Assembly (NCBI RefSeq): GCF_035818675.1
Contig: NZ_JAYKZZ010000004.1
Location: 310,001 to 374,000 of the forward strand
Direction of reading: 5' to 3'
DNA from: Parapedobacter flavus
GTDB lineage: Bacteria; Bacteroidota; Bacteroidia; Sphingobacteriales; Sphingobacteriaceae
Length of the DNA stretch: 64,000 nucleotides
Positions 52,440 through 61,306 of the stretch are shown here, piece by piece. The notes beneath the pieces are model-generated. The model had not been told where the DNA came from. It searched no databases and worked only from the letters and a program-made list of their open reading frames with translations. Positions within the stretch are counted from its first letter, which is position 1. Every line of letters starts with the position of its first letter. The position numbers and the translations under genes were made by a program.

Positions 52440-55244
52440 ATGGTAATGAACGGTTTATATAGGATTTTTGGGATTGGACTTGTAACGTTGGCGAATGCTG
52501 CGGTGTGGCCAGTGTATGGCCAGGCGGAACCGGATACGCTGGCTACGAAAAGTCGCGCTGACAGTGCATTCTCAGCGGTCACACACGTACGTATCCCGGC
52601 GCAGGCCGATGCGATTTCTTTCGCTGAGGTCCTGCCGGGCAATGCGAAGATACACGTTACAGAATCCGGTGTCACGGGGGCTGCACCCCAGTTGATGATC
52701 CGCGGGATGCATAGTATTCATTTAAATGTGACGCCACAGGTATTCGTAGATGGTGTCCCCGTGCGGTACAATCGCGCCCTGCCATCATTTTTATCGACTT
52801 TTGAGCCGACACGCTTCAGTTTTATCAATCCGCATGATATCGGTGAGATTTACATTGCCAATGGCGGCATGGAGTTGGCTGAAATTGGTGGAAGAGGTGC
52901 GAACGGGGCAGTCTACATCACCACGGAACGGGGCGAATTCGGGGGAACCCAGATTGATTTCACCGCCAATTACGGCATTTCCCCGGCACGATACCAGATA
53001 AGCCGCATGGGAGCCGATGATTTTAAACGGTATTTATGGGCTTATATGGCCGAAAATGGTACCAGCGAACGCGAACTGGCAGACAATCCCTTGTTTGATA
53101 CCGTATTACCCCAGTATAGCTACCATACCGACTGGATGGATATGATTACACGGACGGCTGCTTTTAACGATTACCACCTCAAGTTAAAAGGCGGTGATGG
53201 GGATGCTAACTATTTGTTTAGTTTGGGGTATGCGGATAAGGAAGGGACGCTTATCGGTTCGGATATGCACCGGATTGGAATGCGGTTTAACTTGGATTAT
53301 CAGCTTTCTCAGAAATTTAAGATAACCAATAACTTAGCTTATGCCAACACATCGGTCAATTACCTCGAACAGGGAAGTAATTGGGAGGTACATCCGGTGT
53401 ACGTGGCTGCAACAAAAGCCCCGTTCATGGGGCGATATGCCTATAATGAGGAAAACCAGTTGACCAACCTGCTGGCCGATGTGGATGTACTAGGGAAAAG
53501 CAACCCCTGGGCATTGGTCAATAACATGAGTAATGACAACGAAGAGAACCGCGTAGACGGTTCGATCAGTGCCACTTGGCAGGCTAGTGAGCAGACGTCG
53601 CTGACGTCGGTGATGGCGGTGAATTATTTCAACCTGAAAGAAAAACAATATCGACCAGCCCTGGGTATTGTGAGCGACCGCAACCGTGTGCGCCAGAATG
53701 CGCAGCGCTCATCCAGTGAATTTACGCTATTATGGAACACCCACGTGGATCACGAAGGGCGCTTAGCTGATTGGGCCCGATACCATGGCCGGGTGGGGGC
53801 TTGGATAGAACGTTTTGAGGAAAAGGCCGTTTATGGGCGGAAGATCAATGCTGGTACGGATGACTATGAAACGCTGGAACAGGGTACTGTTGATAGCGCT
53901 TCGAATACGAAATTCCTATCCAATCTCATGCGGTTTTACGCGGGTGGGGATATCCGGATATTAGACCGGGCCACGGTGGCTGCAAACCTCAGCGTGGAGG
54001 GTACTTCCAATTTTGGCGGCCGTGGACGGTGGAACGTGTATCCCGGCGTTGAAGCAACCGTCGATGTGCTGAAACCCGGTGAGGCAAACCAGTTGCGTCT
54101 ACGTGCGTCATGGGGGATGAGCGGAAATCACGACGTGAGGGGGTTTTATCACCACAATTTGTACTACCCCGTCGGCTATTTCGGATACGGGGGGACGTAT
54201 TTCGGAAATGTGGGTAATATGGATATAAGGCCCGAAATAACAAACACAGTAGACGGTGGTCTGATGGCAAACCTATTCGATAACCGGGCGGCAATTGATG
54301 TGGGTTATTACTACAAACGGACACATGATCTCATTACTTCCAAAGCGCTCCCCATCGAAATCGGGCTGGGACCGCAGTTTGAGAACCGGGGTGTCATGTA
54401 TTCACATGGTTTGGAACTGGCGGTGAATGCACAGCTTCTCCCATCTGCCAATAGGTTTTCCTTATCAGTGTTCGGAAATTTGGCTACGCTGAATTCGCAT
54501 GTGGAATCGCTCGGTAACGGGAATGTAATCAAAACCCTAGACGGTGTCCATGGTATGGTACAGACCGGCGGACGGATGGGGAGCTTTTATGGCTATCGCT
54601 TACTAGGTGTGTTTGGAACAGCGGATGCGGTTGATTTGAATAAAGCAGATGGGACCCCCTACATGCCGGGAGACTATATCATTGATGATCTAAATGAGGA
54701 TGGTTTAATCAACGACCTAGACCGGCAGGTGATAGGGTCGGCCTTGCCCACGGTCTTCGGCGGTTTCGGTACAACGGTGGGATGGGATCGGTGGTCGTTA
54801 GGCGCGCAGTTTGCGTACGCTTATGGACAAGATATTTATAACCGTTTCAACCAGCGCATGCACCTGATGAGTGATTATTCCAATCAATCGCCCGGTGTGG
54901 CCGATCGCTGGAGGTCGCCCGAAGAACAAGGCAGCGGTTTCAGCCGGGGAATTTTGGGAGACCCTTCTTTCAACGGTGCTGCTACCGATAAATGGATAGA
55001 AGACGGTGGTTACATGCGGCTGAAATACGTGACGCTCAGCTACCAGCTGGATACGGAGTACGTGTTGCGGTTTTTACGCGGTGTGCAGGTATTTGTTACC
55101 GGCGAGAATTTGTGGACAAGGACCAACTACAGTGGTATGGATCCGGAAGTCGTATCCTACAGCGACCCATTGATGCGGGGTATCGATTTCGGTGCGTCAC
55201 CCTTACCCAGAACGTTTTTAATGGGTGTTAAGATTTCACTCTGA
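52440..55244 (+). CDS. SusC-like TonB-dependent receptor lacking the carboxypeptidase-like domain (pair 2)
   Basis: At 934 residues it is about 130 shorter than the other complete SusC proteins here. After a signal peptide (cut near residue 28, YGQA), the sequence goes almost at once to the plug ('LMIRGMHSIHLNVTPQVFVDG' near 82, 'IYIANGGMELAEIGGRGANGAVYI' near 135), with no carboxypeptidase-like domain and no VVVGYG motif. The barrel has 'DLNEDGLINDLDRQVIG' near 755 and ends in 'FLMGVKISL'. The pair is completed by a SusD 18 nt later. The missing N-terminal domain is a true feature of the frame; no start further upstream is possible because the preceding gene ends at 52421. Confidence 0.92.
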   Translation: MVMNGLYRIFGIGLVTLANAAVWPVYGQAEPDTLATKSRADSAFSAVTHVRIPAQADAISFAEVLPGNAKIHVTESGVTGAAPQLMIRGMHSIHLNVTPQVFVDGVPVRYNRALPSFLSTFEPTRFSFINPHDIGEIYIANGGMELAEIGGRGANGAVYITTERGEFGGTQIDFTANYGISPARYQISRMGADDFKRYLWAYMAENGTSERELADNPLFDTVLPQYSYHTDWMDMITRTAAFNDYHLKLKGGDGDANYLFSLGYADKEGTLIGSDMHRIGMRFNLDYQLSQKFKITNNLAYANTSVNYLEQGSNWEVHPVYVAATKAPFMGRYAYNEENQLTNLLADVDVLGKSNPWALVNNMSNDNEENRVDGSISATWQASEQTSLTSVMAVNYFNLKEKQYRPALGIVSDRNRVRQNAQRSSSEFTLLWNTHVDHEGRLADWARYHGRVGAWIERFEEKAVYGRKINAGTDDYETLEQGTVDSASNTKFLSNLMRFYAGGDIRILDRATVAANLSVEGTSNFGGRGRWNVYPGVEATVDVLKPGEANQLRLRASWGMSGNHDVRGFYHHNLYYPVGYFGYGGTYFGNVGNMDIRPEITNTVDGGLMANLFDNRAAIDVGYYYKRTHDLITSKALPIEIGLGPQFENRGVMYSHGLELAVNAQLLPSANRFSLSVFGNLATLNSHVESLGNGNVIKTLDGVHGMVQTGGRMGSFYGYRLLGVFGTADAVDLNKADGTPYMPGDYIIDDLNEDGLINDLDRQVIGSALPTVFGGFGTTVGWDRWSLGAQFAYAYGQDIYNRFNQRMHLMSDYSNQSPGVADRWRSPEEQGSGFSRGILGDPSFNGAATDKWIEDGGYMRLKYVTLSYQLDTEYVLRFLRGVQVFVTGENLWTRTNYSGMDPEVVSYSDPLMRGIDFGASPLPRTFLMGVKISL

Positions 55245-55262
55245 TTTTACAGCAAAAAGAGT

Positions 55263-56798
55263 ATGATAACCATGAATAAATTGATGCTACAACAATTGGC
55301 CCCCTTAGCGTTGGGCTGTCTCCTCTTGTCCGGTTGCTCGGGTTTCTTTGAGGTAGATCCTTATGACGCGGTAAAGGAGGTTGATTTTTATAAAAACCGG
55401 GAAGATCTGAATGCAGCCGCGTTCGGTATGTATGAACCCCTCTCCCGAGACGTGCATAAATTCCTCCTTTGGGGTGATGCACGGGCAGATATGGTAACCA
55501 CCGGACAATTGGAACCGGACCCTTACATCAACGAGTTTGCACGGAACAATGTTACCGTAAATAATCCGTATACCAATTACGCCGCGATCTACGAAACCAT
55601 AGCCCGGTGCAATCGACAGTTGGAACGGGTGTACGATGTGATGGCTACAGACGATAAATTGTTGGAGCGGGACGCAGGTGCTTACTACGGTGAGGCTTTG
55701 CTGTTACGTACCTATTGCTACTACGTATTGGCTAGAACGTTCGATCGTTTTCCAATCATCCGGTCAGACTATGCGGAGGACATCCGGTTTGTGAATGAGC
55801 AGGGCGATACCGTATCGCGGAAAACCTTGGAACTGACCGTACATGAAATCAGGGGACTTTACCGGTTTCCGGAAGATAAGCAGGAGGTCTGGCAGATGCT
55901 ATATAACGATGTGCTCACCGTGCTGGGGATTCTGCCCCTTAACTATCGGTGGAACCGGAATAGCTTGCCCGCGCAGGAACGCTATGGAAGGGTGTCTCAG
56001 CCGATGGCCAATACGCTGGCAACCGAATTAGCCCTGTGGGTAGGCGAGTACCAGTCGGCCTCGGCTTTTGCTAATTCGCCGGTGATCAACAACAACCATT
56101 CACTGGGCGCGTCGGGCAATTGGATCAACCAATTTACCGGATCGTGGGCGGCGCAGCATTCCCTGTTTTTATTGGGGTACCAGTATGACAGAAGCTTTGA
56201 AACCAATAGGCTACAGGAGTTTACATCGCCTATCGCTGCCGACGGGGGGCGTTATCACCTAAAGCCGGTATCGCATGTGATCAATACGATTTTTTCTCAC
56301 GAAGGAGAAGATATCCGGACGAGTTTTAGCTATAAGGTGATTGGCCAAGATACGGTGATCTGGAAATATATCGGTGCCGATAATGTTTCTTCTATGCGGC
56401 CAGCATACCAAAGTAATGCGAGCTGGCATGTCTACCGGAGTGCCGATGCTTATTTGCTGAAGGCGCTGGCCGACCTGATGGTGAATGACTACGCTTCGGC
56501 ATTTAATTTCCTGAATATGGTGCGGGAAGCGAGGGGGTTGGAACCTTTGCTGCCAGAAGAGTTCGCGTATACCGACAAGGAATTTATGATGGAGCAGCTC
56601 TTTAGGGAACGGGCGCGAGAGCTGGCTTTCGAAGGAAAACGTTGGTATGATTTGATGCTGTGGTCCCAACTCTCGGGCGAAAACAAGCTGGCACCCCACG
56701 TGGCATCCAAGTATAGCGGTGCACTACGCGAGCAGGTGGCCGAAAAGCTCCGATTTGAACAGAATTGGTACCTTCCTGTTGACCCGTTGCTTTGGTAG
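55263..56798 (+). CDS. SusD-like glycan-binding surface lipoprotein (pair 2)
   Basis: The 511-residue lipoprotein (LSGC, Cys near 25) follows its SusC by 18 nt. SusD features include 'VDFYKNREDLNAAAFGMYEPLS' near 40, 'GEALLLRTYCYYVLARTFDRFPII' near 145, 'DAYLLKALADLMVNDYASAFNFLNMV' near 395 and 'FRERARELAFEGKRWYDLMLW' near 445. The ending 'EQNWYLPVDPLLW' takes the place of the usual NPxW. It binds the glycan at the surface for import. A sialidase-like gene follows 48 nt later. Confidence 0.94.
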   Translation: MITMNKLMLQQLAPLALGCLLLSGCSGFFEVDPYDAVKEVDFYKNREDLNAAAFGMYEPLSRDVHKFLLWGDARADMVTTGQLEPDPYINEFARNNVTVNNPYTNYAAIYETIARCNRQLERVYDVMATDDKLLERDAGAYYGEALLLRTYCYYVLARTFDRFPIIRSDYAEDIRFVNEQGDTVSRKTLELTVHEIRGLYRFPEDKQEVWQMLYNDVLTVLGILPLNYRWNRNSLPAQERYGRVSQPMANTLATELALWVGEYQSASAFANSPVINNNHSLGASGNWINQFTGSWAAQHSLFLLGYQYDRSFETNRLQEFTSPIAADGGRYHLKPVSHVINTIFSHEGEDIRTSFSYKVIGQDTVIWKYIGADNVSSMRPAYQSNASWHVYRSADAYLLKALADLMVNDYASAFNFLNMVREARGLEPLLPEEFAYTDKEFMMEQLFRERARELAFEGKRWYDLMLWSQLSGENKLAPHVASKYSGALREQVAEKLRFEQNWYLPVDPLLW

Positions 56799-56846
56799 CA
56801 GCCGGTTAATGGGAGCAATACGAATGTTAGAAAAAATTTCACAATC

Positions 56847-58769
56847 ATGAAGATATTGATCGAAGGCATAAATTGGGTGGCACAGAAACTGGCAAGGCTG
56901 GGAATGTTCTGCGCTATGCTGGTTCTATTGTTTGCCGGATGTTATAAAGAGCAGCACTTTGGATTTCCGGGGCCGTTTGATGAAGAGCAACGTATGCCAG
57001 ACAGCCTACCGTTTCCCTTTGATGAAAACCGCGAAGCGGGCCATTGGCTTATGCGTGCCGGCGTGCCCGATCATAGCGGGATTCTGTTTAAAGGCTATAC
57101 CGATTTCTACGCGGCGGGCGACACGACATCGTGGGTGCCGGAACCCGAAGGGATGCGGTTGATACCGCATCGGAATTACTACCCGATTACAAACGATGAT
57201 CATTTTGGTGGGAATCCGAACAGCTACCGGTTTAATTGGGCAATGAGTAAGTACTTTGTGCCTATTGGCCCCGGTAAAAGCTTTTATATGTATACACGGT
57301 TAACGGTGGGGACGTTTAGTGGAACGGCTATGGGGCTGATGCTGGGAGTCAATTGGGAGACCGGGCAGAATTTCGTGTTCGGCATGGACGGTTTCTCAGC
57401 GATTGCACCTATGTTTTTCGTGGATCTGTATGGTACGACGGCAAGCGTGGATCCCAACCAGGGGTGGCCCACTGTCAATGAAGTGATTGTACCCGGTGTC
57501 CCTGCCGATGTGGAAGTGGTTGTCCATGATGGACTGTTTTACGTTCTCATCAATGGGACGCTTTGTTTCCAGTTTAAGCTTCCGGGGGAGACGTTCTATT
57601 TTACGCCGAAGATCAGGCCTCATAGAAATTTTATTACGGTTCATGACCTGTATATCGAGAGCCCCGACGCATTTTCTGTTGACTACGCGATGCACGAATA
57701 CGAACAAGGCTACAACCGGATACAGTCGCCAGCGCTAGCTGAAGCAGCAAACGGGGATCTATTGCTTTTTGCGGAAGGCCGCTCGAACCCACGCTCTGCT
57801 GTAGAGCGAATTGCCCAGCAGACCATGCCGGCGGGCGATACCGATATCATCCTCCGCCGGTCGTCGTCGCAGGGAGCATCCTGGGACGAACAGATTTCCG
57901 TCGTGGCAGGGGAAGGCTCCGGCGAGACATTTGGTTTTCCCCAGGCGGTTACCACAGCATCCGGAGAAATCATCCTGCATTATAGCCGCTTGCCGGGGCA
58001 TGTGGAAGACGAAAGTTATGCTTTTGACGCCAGCCAGCAACGCGTATATCAGGTCATCTCTGCCGACGACGGCCGTACATGGTCGGCGCCCACCGAGATT
58101 ACCGACTACCTGCAATCCGATGTGGGATACCTGCGGAGTGGTCCCGGCCATGGGATTGAGCTGACATCCGACGCTTTCAAAAACCGGTTGGTTATGCCGG
58201 TGGTACATGATGGCAAGCAGGTTCGTGTCGCCCTTTCCGATGACGGTGGGCAATCCTGGCGGTTGTCAGATCCCGTGGCCGGAAACAACCGGTCGTCTGG
58301 TTCTGTAGTGGAGCTCGACGACTCGAGGCTGATGATGGTTTTAGGACACGGCAATACGTCGCCACGTAACCGTTTGGTGTCGTACAGTGATGATGGCGGT
58401 GAAACGTGGGCGGTACCCGTAGACATTAGTGCTACTGTGAATACGGGCGACTTTGGGCACCTAACGGATGGGGTGCTGGTGAAAGCAGCGGATGGTACCA
58501 TCAGCGTGGTGACCCCCGTGAACCGTGAATCGGACAGTGACACGTATGGCGGTCCACAATATGGGGTAACGCCCACGTTGTTTTCCAGTACGGACGGTGG
58601 GCAGTCTTTCGGATCGGGTGTTCCCTTGTTTGACGGACTCACCTATCACGGTTACGCTGCCCCGGTTGGCGCAATGGATGCCGTGGCGTTGCAAGACGGC
58701 ACAGTCATCGTTGTGGGGGAAGGCGGCGTGGAAAGCCCGCGCGAAGGAATAGTGGTTTACAGAAAATAA
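56847..58769 (+). CDS. Sialidase-like propeller lipoprotein with N-terminal lectin-like domain and altered active site
   Basis: The 640-residue lipoprotein (LFAGC, Cys 32) has a jelly-roll-like region at about 60-275 ('YFVPIGPGKSFYMYTRLTVG', 'VEVVVHDGLFYVLINGTLCFQF'). A propeller with Asp boxes DDGRTW, DDGGQSW, DDGGETW and DGGQSF follows. The RIP block reads NRIQSP with Arg 291, and 'AGDTDIILRR' keeps an Asp. Where other GH33 proteins in this window have SEST...NMR, this one has SSGSVVELDDSRLMMVLGHG, so by eye the Glu and the second Arg are replaced. 'GYAAPV' may hold the Tyr. It may therefore bind rather than cleave, or cleave another substrate. It is in one operon with two further sialidases. 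Confidence 0.83.
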   Translation: MKILIEGINWVAQKLARLGMFCAMLVLLFAGCYKEQHFGFPGPFDEEQRMPDSLPFPFDENREAGHWLMRAGVPDHSGILFKGYTDFYAAGDTTSWVPEPEGMRLIPHRNYYPITNDDHFGGNPNSYRFNWAMSKYFVPIGPGKSFYMYTRLTVGTFSGTAMGLMLGVNWETGQNFVFGMDGFSAIAPMFFVDLYGTTASVDPNQGWPTVNEVIVPGVPADVEVVVHDGLFYVLINGTLCFQFKLPGETFYFTPKIRPHRNFITVHDLYIESPDAFSVDYAMHEYEQGYNRIQSPALAEAANGDLLLFAEGRSNPRSAVERIAQQTMPAGDTDIILRRSSSQGASWDEQISVVAGEGSGETFGFPQAVTTASGEIILHYSRLPGHVEDESYAFDASQQRVYQVISADDGRTWSAPTEITDYLQSDVGYLRSGPGHGIELTSDAFKNRLVMPVVHDGKQVRVALSDDGGQSWRLSDPVAGNNRSSGSVVELDDSRLMMVLGHGNTSPRNRLVSYSDDGGETWAVPVDISATVNTGDFGHLTDGVLVKAADGTISVVTPVNRESDSDTYGGPQYGVTPTLFSSTDGGQSFGSGVPLFDGLTYHGYAAPVGAMDAVALQDGTVIVVGEGGVESPREGIVVYRK

Positions 58770-58773
58770 AAAA

Positions 58774-60051
58774 ATGGCGATTATGAGGATAAAATTTGCA
58801 TTTCACCTGTGGTTAATTGGACCGATGCTCTGCTCATTGGGTTGTGATAAACCCGGTACCGGCCTGACGGAAGCGCCGGCGTTTGTGCGGCCGGAGGTTG
58901 AAAATGAGGCGCCGCAAGGTGAGCTGGAAGAACCTGAAATGGGTGTCGTACGCATCTTTCAGGAAGGTGCAGATGGTTACCATTCCTATCGCATACCCTG
59001 TCTGGCGCGTGGGGTGAACGGTAATTTGATAGCCTTTGCCGAAGGGCGGAAACACACCAGCCTGGATTATGGGGACATTGACCTGGTTTATAAACGCTCT
59101 ACGGATAATGGAGCAACCTGGTCTGATCTACACATCCTGTTGGATGAAGGAGAGGGGACATGGGGAAACCCTACAGCGGTGACCGACCACGAAACCGAAC
59201 GGATTTGGTTGTTTCTCTCTTGGAATGACGGCAGCCATGCCCAGGTGGGGGGTGCGTTTGATGGCAAGACTTATGACCGGGTCGACACTTGGGGGCAACG
59301 CCGGGTGTTCACGACCTTTAGCGATGACCACGGTGAAACTTGGTCTGCACCGGTTGATCTGACCGAAACGCTGGTGCCACCAGACTTCACCTGGGACGCA
59401 ATGGGACCGGGCATAGGTATCCAGGTGGAGCACGGCCCCGCAAGCGGCCGCCTGATCATCCCGGCACAGGAACGGAACATTTATAGCGATGACCACGGCG
59501 AGACGTGGCAGTACCAACAGGTACCGCCCAATACTGGCGAAACAGCTATAGTAGAGCTCCGGAACGGTTTGCTGATGCGCAATGACCGTGGGGTAACTTC
59601 CGAATGGGAAAGCAATCGTACTCGTTTTGTAGCTGTGGGGTCTATTGAAAGCGGGTTTTCACCCTTCCGTGCCGATAGTGGATTGCCTGATTCGCGATGC
59701 CAAGCGTCTATTTTACGCTATTCTTGGGAACCGAGCCGGATACTCTTCTTGAATCCGGCTAATAACGAGGGCAGTGGTATGCCTTACCGATGCCAGATGA
59801 CCGTAAGAATAAGCCTTGACGAAGGAGCAACGTGGACCACCTCACGCCGGTTATACCCCGGCTTAACCACTGCGGAAACCTGTGAACAGGGGTATGGCGG
59901 CTATTCGAGCATGATGACCACGGCAGATAACTACATCGGTGCGTTGGTAGAACACAATAGTAATCCGTTGGCGGGCGCCGCGATGGACAGAAGGCATTCG
60001 ATCGATTTCCACCGTTTCACCCTGGCTTGGATAATGGACGGGGAAGAATAA
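58774..60051 (+). CDS. GH33 exo-sialidase, lipoprotein
   Basis: The 425-residue protein has a lipoprotein signal (SLGC, Cys 24; Met4 at 58783 is an alternative start). The propeller shows 'DGYHSYRIPCLARG' with Arg 73, 'DYGDIDLVYKRSTDNGATW', boxes DDHGETW (twice) and DEGATW, 'GETAIVELRNGLLMRNDRG' with Glu and Arg, and 'GYGGYSSMMT' with the nucleophile Tyr. These are the elements of an active sialidase. It follows the previous gene by 4 nt. The compact form without extra domains and the lipid anchor suggest action at the cell surface or in the periplasm. Confidence 0.92.
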   Translation: MAIMRIKFAFHLWLIGPMLCSLGCDKPGTGLTEAPAFVRPEVENEAPQGELEEPEMGVVRIFQEGADGYHSYRIPCLARGVNGNLIAFAEGRKHTSLDYGDIDLVYKRSTDNGATWSDLHILLDEGEGTWGNPTAVTDHETERIWLFLSWNDGSHAQVGGAFDGKTYDRVDTWGQRRVFTTFSDDHGETWSAPVDLTETLVPPDFTWDAMGPGIGIQVEHGPASGRLIIPAQERNIYSDDHGETWQYQQVPPNTGETAIVELRNGLLMRNDRGVTSEWESNRTRFVAVGSIESGFSPFRADSGLPDSRCQASILRYSWEPSRILFLNPANNEGSGMPYRCQMTVRISLDEGATWTTSRRLYPGLTTAETCEQGYGGYSSMMTTADNYIGALVEHNSNPLAGAAMDRRHSIDFHRFTLAWIMDGEE

Positions 60052-60085
60052 CGAACCGAGGGTACACAGTAAAATTTAAAGTAAT

Positions 60086-61234
60086 ATGTTTAAACGAAAA
60101 AGGAAAGCGTTACGTCTGCAGGTTGTTGCTGTGGGATTGTGTTTGCTAGGTCTTACTGTTAATGAAGTAGTCGTTGCTCAAGAACATGTAACCGTATTTG
60201 AACCGATGCCCGATCAGTATTCATCTACGCGCATCCCGGCATTGGTGATCACAAAAAAAGGAACACTCCTTGCATTTGCTGCGGGCCGGATCGAGAGTGC
60301 GAGCGACTGGGCGGATATGGATCTGTTGTTGCGGAGAAGTGACGACGGCGGTGAAACCTGGGGTGCCATACAAGTGGTTGCAGAACGTGCAGGGGGTAAA
60401 CCGACCGATAACCCTACGCCAATTGTTGGAAAAGACGGAACGATCCATTTGGTATATCAGCGTGATTATGCCTATGCCTATTATACGCAGTCTACAGACG
60501 ATGGGCTCACCTGGAGCCCGGCGGTAAACATTACCTCCACCTTCGAATCGTTTAAAAAGGACTACGATTGGAAGGTGTTAGCTCCTGGACCCGGGCACAG
60601 TATACAATTGAAAAGTGGCCGCTTGCTAGTGCCCGTTTGGCTAGCAAACTCGGATAGACTTACGCCGCACCGAAGCCATCGTCCCTCCCGTATTGCCACC
60701 ATTTACAGTGATGATAATGGGAAAACGTGGCGGCGAGGTGCGATGGTGCCCGATGTAGACGGCTTCAAGAACCCCAGCGAGACCATGGCTGTTCAGCTTC
60801 CCGACGGTCGCGTCATGCTGAGTATTCGGAATGAATCGGACAAGCGCCGTAAAGGGGTTAGCTTCAGTAAGAATGGAATATCCGGCTGGACGGAACCAGC
60901 CTATGACGAGGAATTATTTGAACCGATCTGTATGTCGAGCATCATCGCCACGCCATATAATGGAACGGATTATCTGCTCTTCCTGAATCCCGACAGTGAA
61001 CAAATCCCGAAGCATCCTCGGCAGAACCTGACGTTGAAAGCGAGCGATGACGGGGGTAAGACTTGGGCGATGGAACAGGTAATCAATGAAGGGATTTCCG
61101 GCTATTCAGATATAGCCATGGGTGCCGACGGGACGGTTTACTGTTTGTTTGAAACGAAAGCCGACCCTAAAGATAGTTGGTCATTGGTATTGAAGCGGAT
61201 ACCAATCAAGTCTATATTACACGATAAACGATGA
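60086..61234 (+). CDS. GH33-type sialidase, exported
   Basis: The 382-residue protein has a signal peptide with a basic start (MFKRKRKALR, cut near residue 31). The active-site parts are 'YSSTRIPALVITKKGTLLAF' with Arg 49, 'ASDWADMDLLLRRSDDGGETW', boxes DDGLTW, DDNGKTW and DDGGKTW, 'NPSETMAVQLPDGRVMLSIRNESD' with Glu and Arg, and 'GYSDIAM' with the Tyr. It is a plain catalytic domain, periplasmic by inference. It lies 34 nt after the previous sialidase. Its stop codon overlaps the start of a 23-codon frame (61231) that looks like a lone signal peptide. Confidence 0.9.
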   Translation: MFKRKRKALRLQVVAVGLCLLGLTVNEVVVAQEHVTVFEPMPDQYSSTRIPALVITKKGTLLAFAAGRIESASDWADMDLLLRRSDDGGETWGAIQVVAERAGGKPTDNPTPIVGKDGTIHLVYQRDYAYAYYTQSTDDGLTWSPAVNITSTFESFKKDYDWKVLAPGPGHSIQLKSGRLLVPVWLANSDRLTPHRSHRPSRIATIYSDDNGKTWRRGAMVPDVDGFKNPSETMAVQLPDGRVMLSIRNESDKRRKGVSFSKNGISGWTEPAYDEELFEPICMSSIIATPYNGTDYLLFLNPDSEQIPKHPRQNLTLKASDDGGKTWAMEQVINEGISGYSDIAMGADGTVYCLFETKADPKDSWSLVLKRIPIKSILHDKR

Positions 61235-61302
61235 GGAGAATACGTTGTATTGCCGCTTTAGGCTCGTTGACACTGCTGGAAACGAGTGCACAGAAGAATT
61301 GA
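61231..61302 (+). pseudogene. Isolated signal-peptide-like ORF (23 codons), possible gene relic
   Basis: The ATG at 61231 overlaps the sialidase TGA (ATGA). The peptide runs MRRIRCIAALGSLTLLETSA and then QKN before a stop at 61300-61302. It has a basic start, a hydrophobic core and an A-x-A-like cleavage region followed by Q, as in the signal peptides of neighbouring genes, but no mature protein follows. The sulfatase start is 4 nt after its stop. It could be the leftover of a gene deleted between the sialidase and the sulfatase, or a coupling leader. Confidence 0.45.
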
Positions 61303-61306
61303 TCTA

